Shown piece after piece: positions 41,325 through 50,018 of a stretch of DNA of 64,000 bases; positions within the stretch are counted from its first letter, which is position 1, and each line of letters begins with the position of its first letter. Source of the DNA: CAVQWT01 sp963717705 (lineage in GTDB: Bacteria; Pseudomonadota; Gammaproteobacteria; Burkholderiales; Casimicrobiaceae); assembly GCA_963717705.1 (NCBI GenBank), contig CAVQWT010000002.1, forward strand, positions 496,001 to 560,000. Direction: 5' to 3'. A program made the position numbers and the translations under genes. The notes beneath the pieces are model-generated. The model saw nothing but the letters and a program-made list of their open reading frames with translations, had not been told where the DNA came from and made no database searches.

Positions 41325-42143
41325 TTACCGCGGGGGTTGTGGCTGGCTTTCCCTCGGGGCAGAGATCGGCGCCGGAAACAGCTCCGGATCGAGCCTTTCG
41401 TTCACCCGCAATTGCGTGACCCTCGCCTCTGATTGGACCTTGCCGTCGACCTCCGCACGCGATGCGAATGGGTACACCAAGCCCGACTCGACCTTCGTGT
41501 AATCGGAGAATGTGATCACGATGTTGCCCCGAACGTCATCGCCCGGGACGGAAGAATACGACTGCCGCAGGATCTGCCCACTCGTCCTGTCGATGGCCAA
41601 CATGGTCAAGTGGGGTCCGACCTTCATTTCCAGCAGGTCCACCACGCTGTCGCCTATGCGATCGGCCCCGCGGAAGTCGAAAGAGACCTGTGCCGCACGG
41701 CGCGCCTTCAGCAGCGCTACCGGATTCCGCATCGCCGGGCTTTCAATCGAAGTGCGCGCGCCCGGAGGCAAGTCGATATTGCCTTCCTGAGTCACCATCA
41801 CCGCCCCACTGGTCGTCGACACCAGCGCAATGCTCTTGCCGTTGAGCCGCGCCTCGTGACGCACGTCAAGCGGAAACTGAAAGTACGTCGTCGTCGGGAC
41901 TTTGATGGTTCCACCGGGACCGAAACGCGTGGTGTCGGAAGAGACGACCAGGGTTTGCACACCGTCGATCGCGGATTTTCCCCCCATGGCTTCCAACGCA
42001 CGATCGAGTATTTCGTCGGCGGTGACGGGCTTCGTCTGGGCAAATGCGACGCCGGGGGACAGAAAGAGGGCGAGCGTCAGCGTAATTGCGAATCGACGCC
42101 GAGAACATCGGCGCAGCCCGGTGTTTCCACTAGCGGCAATCAT
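41325..42143 (-). CDS. Exported LolA-like (outer-membrane lipoprotein-sorting-like) protein
   Basis: Encodes 272 residues. The N-terminus RRFAITLTLALFLSPGVAFA is a signal peptide with a likely cut before QTKPV. The mature start, ADEILDRALEAMGGKSAIDGVQTL, and the long series of beta strands (TYFQFPLDVRHEARL, VDLLEMKVGPHLTMLAIDRTSG, NIVITFSDYTKVESGLVYPF) resemble the LolA/LolB-like fold found in many peptidase-associated periplasmic proteins. No cysteine lipobox is seen. It is divergent from the SLH metalloprotease gene across a gap holding a 16-bp inverted repeat. Exact role unknown. Confidence 0.65.
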   Translation of the reverse strand: MIAASGNTGLRRCSRRRFAITLTLALFLSPGVAFAQTKPVTADEILDRALEAMGGKSAIDGVQTLVVSSDTTRFGPGGTIKVPTTTYFQFPLDVRHEARLNGKSIALVSTTSGAVMVTQEGNIDLPPGARTSIESPAMRNPVALLKARRAAQVSFDFRGADRIGDSVVDLLEMKVGPHLTMLAIDRTSGQILRQSYSSVPGDDVRGNIVITFSDYTKVESGLVYPFASRAEVDGKVQSEARVTQLRVNERLDPELFPAPISAPRESQPQPPR

Positions 42144-42204
42144 GATTCGACCTTAGGAAAAGAGATGCCAATGCGCGGGAGCCTCGACCGCAGTTCTCCG
42201 GACC

Positions 42205-42243
42205 GCCCCCTGCCATGCGAACTATATTCGCATGGCAGGGGGC
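42205..42243. repeat. Perfect 16-bp inverted repeat in a divergent intergenic region
   Basis: The left arm GCCCCCTGCCATGCGA (42205-42220) and the right arm TCGCATGGCAGGGGGC (42228-42243) are perfectly complementary around ACTATAT. It lies 62 bp upstream of the 42143 gene (minus) and 187 bp upstream of the 42430 gene (plus). No U-tract follows on either strand, so a terminator is unlikely. An operator, a REP-like element or a structured leader are possible. Confidence 0.8.
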
Positions 42244-42429
42244 CGCCGAGGCGCGCCTTTGCGCACCCGCGACCAGCCTGCCAAAATGCACTCACTCGCG
42301 ACGCCCCGGCGACGGAGCGGTATTCTTGCGACATGGCACGCTTAAGGCCGGCGTTGTAGGGCATGGAACTTGCATGCCCACTGTGGCGCCCTTCACTCCT
42401 GACCGGCGCGTTCCACCCGCGGGGCACCC

Positions 42430-44292
42430 ATGAGCACTCTGAGACACCTTGCTGTGGCCGCGGTCCTTGCGGCCCTTTCCCTGTCCGCCACCGCCGCCGA
42501 CCGCCCCCGCCTGTTCGGTGCCGCGGTCCCGGCCAGGTCCGCAACCACGGCGATGGTCAACCCCGCCGCCGTCCGCGAACGCCTGGCCGCGCCTGATTTC
42601 ACGCTGATTCCAGACCTGGCCGCGAAGACCAACGACCTGTCCGACGGCCCGTGGTTCACGCTGGACCTGTTCGACAACCTGGCGCTGGACGCGCAGGTGA
42701 TGCGGGTCGAGCGCACCGAGAGCGGCGGCATCGCGATCATCGCGCGGCTGGCGGACGCGGAGCTCGGCTCGGCCGTGCTGGTCCAGAACGGCAGGGTCCT
42801 GACCGGCAGCGTCACTTTCCCCGGCGGCTCGTATTCGATCCTGCCGCAGGCCGACGGCACCGTCGCCATCGCCAGGGTGGCGCCGCACCTGCTGCCGCCC
42901 GACGGCGAGCCGCGGATGGTCAAGGGGGCGGCGCCGATGGCGGCCGACCTCGCCGCCGGCGACGCACCCGCGGACACCGGCAAGCTGATCGACGTGATCG
43001 TGTTCTGGACGCCGGCGGCGCAGACCGCCGCGGGCGGACTCGCGCAGATCCAGAACAACATCGACACCGCGATCACGCTGACCAACAACGCGTACCGCAA
43101 CGGCGGCATCGCGCAGCGCATACGGCTGGTGAGCAAACAGGCAGTGACCTACACCGAGACCGGGCCGGACGCGTTCGGCAACGCGCTCGACGCGATCACC
43201 AACGGCACCATCCCCGGCACCGCCGCGGCCCGCAACACCTTCGGCGCCGACGAGGTCGTGCTGGTCATCAACGACCCTGCCTACTGCGGCATCGCGTGGC
43301 TGCCGAGCACCATCTCGTCCGCCAACGCCGGCCAGGGCTTTGCCATCGTGGGCGGCGGCAGCTGCCTGACGTCCAACTTCTCGTTCGGTCACGAGCTGGG
43401 GCACAACATGGGGGCGCACCACGATCCGTACGTCGCGCCCGGTCCCGGCGCGTTCGCGTATTCGCACGGCATGTCGAAGATCGGCGCCAGCTCGGCCACG
43501 AGCTGGCGGACGATCATGGCGTACAACAACGAGTGCGCCGCCACCGTCGGCGGCTGCATCCGGCTGCAGTACTTTTCCAACCCGATGGTCAACTTCACCG
43601 ACGGCTTCGCCATGGGTGACGGCCCGGCGCGCAACAACGCGCTCACGCTCAACAAGAGCGCCAACGCCGTCTCGAACTACCGCGCGCGGACGGTGCCGAT
43701 CGCCGCGTCTTTTTCCGATGTGCCGCTGACCGACCCGTCCTTCGGCTACGTCGAGTTCATGTACCAGGGCGGCTACACCGGCGGCTGCGCCTCCGGTCCG
43801 CTGCGCTTCTGCCCGGCCGATCCGATCACCCGCGGCCAGATGGCGGTGTTCCTCGAGCGGACCAAGCGGGGCGCGAACTTCGCGCGTACCGCCACGGGCA
43901 CCGTGTTCACCGACGTGTCCGTCAGCACCCCCTTCGCCGGCTTCATCGAGCAGCTTTCCGCCGACGGCATCACCAGCGGCTGTGCGGCGGGACCGATGTT
44001 CTGTCCGGCCGCGAACGTCAGCCGCGCGGCGATGGCCAAGTTCCTGCTCAAGGCGAAGTGCGGCGCGGCGTACGTGCCGAACACGCCTCCGTCGAGCCCG
44101 TTCAGCGACGTCCCCGCGAGCGACCCGTTCCTGCCGTGGATCAACAAGCTCTACAGCCTCGGCATCACCGGCGGCTGCGCGACGGGACCGCTGCGGTATT
44201 GCCCCGCCGACAGCGTCACGCGCCTGCAGATGGCGACGTTCATCTACCGGACCTTCCCGTACGGCACGCCGTCGGACGTCTGCACGCCCTGA
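42430..44292 (+). CDS. Secreted zinc metalloprotease (metzincin) with three SLH-like repeats
   Basis: Encodes 620 residues. The N-terminus (MSTLRHLAVAAVLAALSLSA) is a signal peptide. A propeptide-like region runs to about 180. The catalytic domain has the full metzincin zinc motif HELGHNMGAHH (His321, Glu322, His325, Gly328, His331) and a Met-turn in TIMAYNN, close to the reprolysin-like M12B group. The C-terminal about 190 residues hold three SLH-like repeats (GGYTGGCASGPLRFCP, DGITSGCAAGPMFCP, LGITGGCATGPLRYCP), each with a cysteine pair and a TR-QMA helix. This suggests a surface-anchored protease. Flanking genes carry the same repeat. Confidence 0.9.
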   Translation: MSTLRHLAVAAVLAALSLSATAADRPRLFGAAVPARSATTAMVNPAAVRERLAAPDFTLIPDLAAKTNDLSDGPWFTLDLFDNLALDAQVMRVERTESGGIAIIARLADAELGSAVLVQNGRVLTGSVTFPGGSYSILPQADGTVAIARVAPHLLPPDGEPRMVKGAAPMAADLAAGDAPADTGKLIDVIVFWTPAAQTAAGGLAQIQNNIDTAITLTNNAYRNGGIAQRIRLVSKQAVTYTETGPDAFGNALDAITNGTIPGTAAARNTFGADEVVLVINDPAYCGIAWLPSTISSANAGQGFAIVGGGSCLTSNFSFGHELGHNMGAHHDPYVAPGPGAFAYSHGMSKIGASSATSWRTIMAYNNECAATVGGCIRLQYFSNPMVNFTDGFAMGDGPARNNALTLNKSANAVSNYRARTVPIAASFSDVPLTDPSFGYVEFMYQGGYTGGCASGPLRFCPADPITRGQMAVFLERTKRGANFARTATGTVFTDVSVSTPFAGFIEQLSADGITSGCAAGPMFCPAANVSRAAMAKFLLKAKCGAAYVPNTPPSSPFSDVPASDPFLPWINKLYSLGITGGCATGPLRYCPADSVTRLQMATFIYRTFPYGTPSDVCTP

Positions 44293-44307
44293 GTTCGGGC
44301 GGATGCC

Positions 44308-44356
44308 CGGCGCTCAGCTGCGCAGGCCCGGCGGATCGAGGAACGCGCGGACGACC
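44308..44356 (+). repeat. Direct repeat copy 1: remnant of the ATP-grasp gene 3' end
   Basis: 49 bp matching 45333-45381 with two mismatches. The second copy is the true 3' end of the ATP-grasp gene (codons for FLDPPGLRS and the stop). This copy is detached from any gene, sits 15 bp after the metalloprotease stop, and marks a duplication or insertion boundary. Confidence 0.8.
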
Positions 44357-44417
44357 TTGCGTTTCCCGCGGCACTCTGGAATGATCCGTTGTCCCCCTCA
44401 CTCCCACGGAGATCGTG

Positions 44418-45102
44418 ATGAAGACCTGGAAAGCAGCAGCAGGATTTGCTTTGTTGATGGGTGCGAGCGGCACTGCGTCCGCTTTATGCGCCGGATTCAC
44501 GGATGTCGACGGCGCGAGCCCGTTCTGCCCGAACGTCGAGTGGCTCAAGAATCGCGGGGTGACGACGGGCTGCACGTCGGCTACGCTCTATTGCCCCACG
44601 GATGTGGTGACGCGGCTGTCGATGGCGGCGTTCATGAATCGCCTTGGCAATGCGCTCGAGCCGGCGTTCCTGAACACCTCCAATTCAGCCACGACCCCAT
44701 TAACGCTTCCGGCGTCTCGTGCCCGACCAATGCCTATGTGGTGTGCCAACTACCCGCGGATCGCGACCGCACGTGGCAATGTTGTACCACTCGGCAGCGA
44801 CGTCGCAGCTTGTGACTGCAAGGCTGGTCTACAGCCTGAATGGCGGCACCACGTGGACCAATTTCTCGGATTTCTACACGCTCGCAACCAACGTCCCCAA
44901 CGGCTTCATCACGCAAAACCCCGTCGCGAAGGGGGTGGTGCTGAACGTGGGTGCGTCGGTGATTTTCGGGATCCGTTCCGGTGAATTTGGCGGCCCACCT
45001 ACGGTCGGCGATTCCGGTTGCTCGATTACGGTGCGCCTCGACAGCCACACGGGCGCGAGCTCGCCGTTCGACGAGGACCCGGCGCCAGTGCAAACACACT
45101 GA
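44418..45102 (+). pseudogene. SLH-like exported protein, frameshifted twice
   Basis: Starts at ATG 44418 with GGAG six bases upstream (MKTWKAAAGFALLMGASGTASA, a signal peptide). One SLH-like repeat follows (FTDVDGASPFCPNVEWLKNRGVTTGC, YCPTDVVTRLSMAAFMNRLG). The homologous protein then changes frame near 44665-44680 (FSHDPINASGVSCPTNAYVVCQ) and again near 44755-44775 (HVAMLYHSAATSQLVTARLVYSLNGGTTW) before ending at TGA 45102. Both shifts are in the same direction, about 90 bases apart. The C-terminal beta-rich domain resembles that of other SLH proteins from this group. It may be a decayed gene or an assembly error. It lies between the two copies of the 49-bp repeat. Confidence 0.65.
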
Positions 45103-45332
45103 CGGCCGGCGCGCCGGCGGCAACGTATCGTCACCGGCGCAATTTCATGGCTCCTGGCACGGGGCCCGTCTCTTGACGGCGCAGCACGGGCCCGACATCA
45201 CGTCGCCCGCGCAGTCCCCGCCTTCGGCCATGCCGCCCGCTCGATTCAGGCGCTGGCGAGTTCTCCGCCGGCGCTCGCAGCCACGCAGGCAACCGCCCGG
45301 ATCGCGGGCCGCGCGGCGAAGCAGCAAATTAT

Positions 45333-45381
45333 CGGCGCTCAGCTCCGCAGGCCCGGCGGGTCGAGGAACGCGCGGACGACC
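45333..45381 (+). repeat. Direct repeat copy 2: 3' end of the ATP-grasp gene
   Basis: This copy overlaps the last codons and stop of the ATP-grasp gene. It matches 44308-44356 at 47 of 49 positions. The 1,025-bp offset brackets the frameshifted SLH gene. Confidence 0.8.
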
Positions 45382-46538
45382 GCCGGGTCGTCCCATGGCA
45401 CGTCGTTCGGCAGGCTGTTGAGCAGCGGGCTCGTCGGGTCGCGCATCCACTCCTGCGGAAACAGCGCGATGGTCGGCCCCTCGTCCTCGGCGAGGTCGGT
45501 CGCACCGGTCCACGGCAGGCCCTGCGCGCACGCCGCGAACGCCGCCGCGAGATCGACGCCCACCAGCGCGCCCGAATGCGTCGCCGGCGTCATGCGGCGG
45601 TTGATCTCGATCAGGAACGCGCGTCCGGTGGATTCCTCGACGATGAACTGCGTGCCGGTGAAGCCGGTGATGCCCAGCGCCTCGAGCAGGCGCCGGTTGG
45701 CCTCGGCGATCGCCGGCACGCGCCGGTAGCGCGACACCGAACCCGGGCCGGACGGCTCCGGGTAGTGGCGGACGCTTAGCCGGGTGAACCCCGCGACCTC
45801 GCGCCCCTCCCACGCCAGCGCGGGCCGGTTGTGGTTCTGTCCGGTGACGAAGCGCTGAACCAGCGCCGGGTGCCCGCTCGACGGCGCCCAGCCCATCGGC
45901 GGCCGGATCGCGCGCATCGCGTCGCGCACGTCCGCTTCGTCGACGCAGCGCGCGACGCCGCGACCCGCGTTGCCGTAGGCCGGCCGCACGATCACCGGAT
46001 AGCCCAGCGCCTTCGCCACGCGCACCGCGTCGTCCTCGCCGGCGACGGCCTCGCCGTCGGGGACGTCGACGCCGAGGCTGCGCGCGATCGGCATCAGCAG
46101 CGCCTTGTCGACGCTGTCGAGGTAGTGCGCCGGATCGCCGAGCGAACGCCGTATCAGCGCGGCGAGCTCCTGCTGCACCGCGGGGACCAGGTTGGCGGGC
46201 GGCGCCACCACCAGCTGCATCAGCAGACGCAGCGACACGTCGTCGCCGGGCAGGATCCACGCGGGCCGGACCGCGCGCACCGACGTGGCGACGTGCTGGA
46301 TCCAGTCGTAGACGTTCGGGCGGTCGGGGAAGAAGCCTTTGCGCGCGGGAAAGCGCGACTGCATCGCGACGGCATTGCGTGGCGCGAGCAGCGAGACCTC
46401 GACGCCGGCGCGCTGCAGCTCGCGCGGCATCCGCGCCGCGGCGATCCCCTCGATGTTCAATGTGACCAGCAGCACCGAGCGCGGGTCGGGCGCGACGGCT
46501 TCGTCCCGGGGAGGGGCGGCAGAGATCGGGTTTGCCAT
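45339..46538 (-). CDS. ATP-grasp domain protein
   Basis: Encodes 399 residues. The N-terminal Rossmann-like part (SVLLVTLNIEGIAAARMPREL) is followed by an ATP-grasp core: DKALLMPIARSLGVDVPDGE, YPVIVRPAYGNAGRGV (the nucleotide-lid lysine position is Arg here), LVQRFVTGQNHNRPALAWEG, and metal-binding AFLIEINRRMTPATHSG. Such enzymes form amide or ester bonds through an acyl phosphate (biotin carboxylase/D-Ala-D-Ala ligase superfamily). The substrate cannot be read from sequence. It starts six bases after the stop of a TctC-like gene and is probably the last gene of that operon. Its 3' end is partly duplicated at 44308. Confidence 0.8.
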   Translation of the reverse strand: MANPISAAPPRDEAVAPDPRSVLLVTLNIEGIAAARMPRELQRAGVEVSLLAPRNAVAMQSRFPARKGFFPDRPNVYDWIQHVATSVRAVRPAWILPGDDVSLRLLMQLVVAPPANLVPAVQQELAALIRRSLGDPAHYLDSVDKALLMPIARSLGVDVPDGEAVAGEDDAVRVAKALGYPVIVRPAYGNAGRGVARCVDEADVRDAMRAIRPPMGWAPSSGHPALVQRFVTGQNHNRPALAWEGREVAGFTRLSVRHYPEPSGPGSVSRYRRVPAIAEANRRLLEALGITGFTGTQFIVEESTGRAFLIEINRRMTPATHSGALVGVDLAAAFAACAQGLPWTGATDLAEDEGPTIALFPQEWMRDPTSPLLNSLPNDVPWDDPAVVRAFLDPPGLRS

Positions 46539-46544
46539 GGGTTC

Positions 46545-47561
46545 CTAGTGGGGGGCGATGCGCATGCGGCCGAGGAACGCTCCCCAGCGTTGCCGGTCGC
46601 GCTCGAGCGTCCGGGCAAAATCGGCGCGCGAACCGGCGGCGATTTCCATGCCCTGCCGGTCGGCCCATTCGACGGTCTCGGGCTCGCGCAGGATACGCGT
46701 GATCGCCGCATTGAGTCGCTCGACGACGTCCAGCGGCGTGCCCGCGGGCGCCATCAGCCCGATCCACGCGGCGAGATCGACCGCGCCCATGCCCTGCTCG
46801 GCGGCCGTGGGCACCCCGGGCAGCAGCGCCGCGCGACGATCGCCGAAGACCGCCAGCGGCCGCACGCGGCCGCCCTGCGCGAGGGGGAGCCCAGTGGTGA
46901 TCGACACCACCATCATCTGGGCGTCGCCGCCGGCGACCGCGGCGATCCCCGCGGCCGGGCCGTTGTAGGGGACGTGCACCAGGTCGAGGCCGGCGGCCTG
47001 CACGAACCACGCCGCGTCGACGTGGTTCGACGAGCCGACGCCGCCGGTCGCGTAGTTGAGCTGGCCGGGCCGCGCCGCCGCGTAGTCGACGAACTCGCGC
47101 AGGTTGCGCGGCGGCAGCGCCGCGTTCACCCACAGCGCCTTGATGGTGCGGAACAGGTTGGACACCGGGACGAAATCGCCGACGGGGTCGTAGGGAACCC
47201 TTGCCGAGACCAGCGGCACCAGCACGTGCGTGCTCATGGTCGCGATCAGCAGCGTGTGGCCGTCGGGTGCGCTGCGCGCGACCTGTTCGACGCCGATGAT
47301 GCCGCTCGCGCCAGGCCGGTTGTCGACGACGACCGGCGAACCCAGCGCGCGCGCGAGGCGCTCGGCCACGAACCTCCCGATCAGGTCGGGCGGACCCCCG
47401 GGGGCCTGCGCGACGACGATGCGGATGGGATGCGACGGCCACGCCGCATCGGTGCCGTGCGCGCCAGCCGCGAACGCGGCGACCGCGGCGGCCAGCATGC
47501 CGGCGATCAGCCGAAGTGCCGGTCGCGTCGTCCGCGCACGTTGCGTGCTTGCGCGCCTCAC
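46545..47561 (-). CDS. Bug-family (TctC-like) periplasmic solute-binding protein
   Basis: Encodes 338 residues from a GTG at 47561 that overlaps the stop of the preceding TctC-like gene (GTGA). A longer frame to 47615 would overlap it by 58 bp and is less likely. A signal peptide (LRLIAGMLAAAVAAFAAGAHG) is followed by Bug landmarks: WPSHPIRIVVAQAPGGPPDLIGR, VVDNRPGASGIIGVEQVA, LVHVPYNGPAAGIAAVAGGDAQMM and GVPTAAEQG. These proteins bind carboxylates and related small molecules; most are orphans, as here, with no TctA/TctB permease nearby. Confidence 0.88.
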   Translation of the reverse strand: MRRASTQRARTTRPALRLIAGMLAAAVAAFAAGAHGTDAAWPSHPIRIVVAQAPGGPPDLIGRFVAERLARALGSPVVVDNRPGASGIIGVEQVARSAPDGHTLLIATMSTHVLVPLVSARVPYDPVGDFVPVSNLFRTIKALWVNAALPPRNLREFVDYAAARPGQLNYATGGVGSSNHVDAAWFVQAAGLDLVHVPYNGPAAGIAAVAGGDAQMMVVSITTGLPLAQGGRVRPLAVFGDRRAALLPGVPTAAEQGMGAVDLAAWIGLMAPAGTPLDVVERLNAAITRILREPETVEWADRQGMEIAAGSRADFARTLERDRQRWGAFLGRMRIAPH

Positions 47562-48568
47562 TTCGCCACCATCGCGGCTTCGCGCAATCCAAGTTCGCGC
47601 ACGACGGCGCCCCATTTGGCGTAGTCGGCGCGCAGTGTCGAAGCGAACTGGGCGGGCGTGCCGCCGGCGGCCTCAAGGCCCTGGACCACGAGCCATTCGC
47701 GCATCAGCGTCGTCCCCAGCAGGGCGACGATCTCGCGATTGAGCCGGTCGACGATCGCGGCAGGCGTTCCCGCCGGCACGACGAACCCGACCCAGGTCCG
47801 CACGTCGAGGCCGGGGTAGCCGCACTCGGCCATCGTCGGCACCGCAGGCAGCTGTGGTGCGCGCTGTTCGCCGAAGACGGCGAGTCCGCGTACGCGGCCG
47901 GCACGCACCAGCGATTGGCCCGAAGTCACGCTCACCAGCATCATCTGGACCTCGCCGGTGGTCACGGCATTCAGCGCCTGGGCCGACCCGCGGTAAGGCA
48001 CGTGCACCAACCGGATACCAGTGGCGCGCGCGAACACCTCGGCGTCCAGGTGGTTGGACGATCCGATGCCGGATGTCCCGTAGTTCAGCAGGCCGGGTCG
48101 CTCCCGGGCCAGGCTCACCAGTTCGGACAGCGTCGTCGCCTCGACCGCGTTGCTGACCACGATCATCTTCGTGGTGTAGGCGAAATTAACGACGGGCGCG
48201 AAATCGCGGATCGGATCGTACGGCAGCGCGCCCATCAGGTGCGGCAGCATCGCGTGCGTATTCGACGACGCCGCAAGCAGCGTGTACCCGTCAGGTGCCG
48301 CACGCTTGACGGCCTCGACACCAATCAGCCCGGACGCTCCCGGCTTGTTCTCGACGACGACCGCCACGCCCAGCGCCGGCTCCAGCCGCTCGGCCACCAC
48401 GCGCGACACCAGGTCGACCGCCCCGCCCGGGGCCTGCGGCACCATCAGCCGCAGCGGTCGCGCGGGCCACGCCGGTTGTGAGCGCGCCGGAGCGGCGGCG
48501 AGCGCGACCGCCGCGGGAACCATGCGCAGGCAGCCGCGGACGAACGCGCGGCGGGAACGGGATCTCAA
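47558..48568 (-). CDS. Bug-family (TctC-like) solute-binding protein with Tat-type signal
   Basis: Encodes 336 residues if the TTG at 48568 is used. This start is favoured because it gives a twin-arginine signal (SRRAFVR, then VPAAVALAAAPARSQ). Bug motifs are all present: WPARPLRLMVPQAPGGAVDLVSR, VVENKPGASGLIGVEAVK, LVHVPYRGSAQALNAVTTGEVQMM and VPTMAECGYPG. It is a diverged paralogue of the next gene, to which it is joined by a GTGA overlap. Together with the ATP-grasp gene it forms a three-gene unit. A Tat signal implies export after folding. Confidence 0.85.
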   Translation of the reverse strand: MRSRSRRAFVRGCLRMVPAAVALAAAPARSQPAWPARPLRLMVPQAPGGAVDLVSRVVAERLEPALGVAVVVENKPGASGLIGVEAVKRAAPDGYTLLAASSNTHAMLPHLMGALPYDPIRDFAPVVNFAYTTKMIVVSNAVEATTLSELVSLARERPGLLNYGTSGIGSSNHLDAEVFARATGIRLVHVPYRGSAQALNAVTTGEVQMMLVSVTSGQSLVRAGRVRGLAVFGEQRAPQLPAVPTMAECGYPGLDVRTWVGFVVPAGTPAAIVDRLNREIVALLGTTLMREWLVVQGLEAAGGTPAQFASTLRADYAKWGAVVRELGLREAAMVAK

Positions 48569-48712
48569 GGGTCTGTTGCAGGCATCGAACGGAGGCAGCG
48601 CATTCTGCCACGTCCGCGGCCCCCCGGCGAAGCCCGCTGCTGCCGCGTCGGCGAACCGTCGCCCGCGAGTTGGCGGCCAGGGACACTCCAGACGGCGAAA
48701 CGGACGCCGCGG

Positions 48713-49831
48713 TCACGCTGCGCGCGACGCCCCCGCCTTCGGCCGCGCCGCCAGCACGACGAAATCGCTGGCAAGCTCGCCGCCGTCGATCAGCGCGTCC
48801 TCGATCGCGAACAGCATCTCCAGGTAGCGCATCGCCTCGGCATCGTCCGCGCGGAAGTTGCCGGCGATGCCCGCGAGCAGGAAGTGCAGCAGCGTGCCGC
48901 CGCAGTCGTTGCGCTCGACGACGTCGAAGCGCGCCTCGATTGCGCGCAGGATGTCCTCCGACCGCACGGCTTCCGAAGGATCGACGCGCCGCACCTCGTC
49001 CGGATCGGGCAGCGGCGCCGCCTCCATCAGCCGGCCCTCGTCGCCGGCGATGCACGAGCGGCGCAGCCGCGCCGGCAGCAGCCGGAACGCGGCAGCGATG
49101 CACTCGCGCTGACGCGGTCCGAACCCGAATGCGTTCGCGCCGACGTACTCGTTGACGAACAGCCAGCCGTCCGGCGCGAGCGAGTCGCGAACCTCGTCGA
49201 GCACGTATTCGAGCCGCTCGATGTGGTGCAGCGAGCCGTTGAACCAGGCGGCATCGTAGGATCGGCGCGGCACCCCTTCCGCCTGCAGATCGCGCACCTG
49301 GTAGTCGATGTTCGTCATGCCCGCGGGCGCCGCGTCGCGACGCGCGCCGTCGATGGCGCCCGGCGCGACATCGAACGCGTCGAAGTGCGCGAACGCGCCC
49401 AGCGCGTGGAGCTTGCGTTCGAGCCCTCCGGTGCCGCAGCCCAGGCTCACCATTCGCGCGCGTGCCGCGGCCGGCCCGAGGTGCGTATCGACGAGGTGGG
49501 CGAACCAGCGGCGCGTGGTGTCTCCGGCGCAGGCCCGGCGCTGGTAGCGCGCGTCGACCTCGGGGATCGCCAGCCAGTAGACGGCGCGCGAGAACGCGCC
49601 GGCGCCGGGCTGCTGCGCCGACCAGCGCGCGGCAATGGTGGCGGCGTCTGCCGGCGAGGGTCCCGCGGGGCCGGCCGGAAGCGTCACGGCCGATTCCGCG
49701 GCATCACGCTGCCGTCCGCCCGCACTCGCGACCGGGCCGGGGGGCGCCGTCCGTGCGGTCGCACGCGCCGCCTTCGGTCTTGCTGATTGCCATCGGGATT
49801 CCGCTCGGGTCTGGTCAGTTGCCCACGGCAT
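48713..49831 (-). CDS. SAM-dependent methyltransferase (class I)
   Basis: Encodes 372 residues from ATG 49831 (MPWATDQTRAESRW); a frame to 49972 adds Arg-rich sequence. The first 80 residues are low-complexity. The Rossmann core has the SAM motif I MVSLGCGTGGLERKLHALG, the acidic loop FDAFDVAPGAIDGAR, YDAAWFNGSLHHIERLEYVLDEV (motif IV/post) and LAPDGWLFVNEYVG. It is a UbiE/Methyltransf-type enzyme on a small molecule. The C-terminal about 150 residues (DPSEAVRSEDILRAIEARFDV) are common in glycan- or lipid-related methyltransferases. It is 144 bp upstream of the TctC pair on the same strand. Confidence 0.82.
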   Translation of the reverse strand: MPWATDQTRAESRWQSARPKAARATARTAPPGPVASAGGRQRDAAESAVTLPAGPAGPSPADAATIAARWSAQQPGAGAFSRAVYWLAIPEVDARYQRRACAGDTTRRWFAHLVDTHLGPAAARARMVSLGCGTGGLERKLHALGAFAHFDAFDVAPGAIDGARRDAAPAGMTNIDYQVRDLQAEGVPRRSYDAAWFNGSLHHIERLEYVLDEVRDSLAPDGWLFVNEYVGANAFGFGPRQRECIAAAFRLLPARLRRSCIAGDEGRLMEAAPLPDPDEVRRVDPSEAVRSEDILRAIEARFDVVERNDCGGTLLHFLLAGIAGNFRADDAEAMRYLEMLFAIEDALIDGGELASDFVVLAARPKAGASRAA

Positions 49832-50018
49832 CGTACCAAAGCCGTGGGTTGCCCCGGTCGACCGCTCCTGCGCGCGACGGTCGTTCCGGCCGCGCGTCCA
49901 CCCGCCTTTTCCTTGAACCCATCGGTGCCGCCAAGCTACAGTGGCCGGCCACATGGAGGGGCGCGATGACAAGACAGAAAGCGCCCGGCGCGGCTGAGGA
50001 CCCGAGGCTCGGCGGGGG

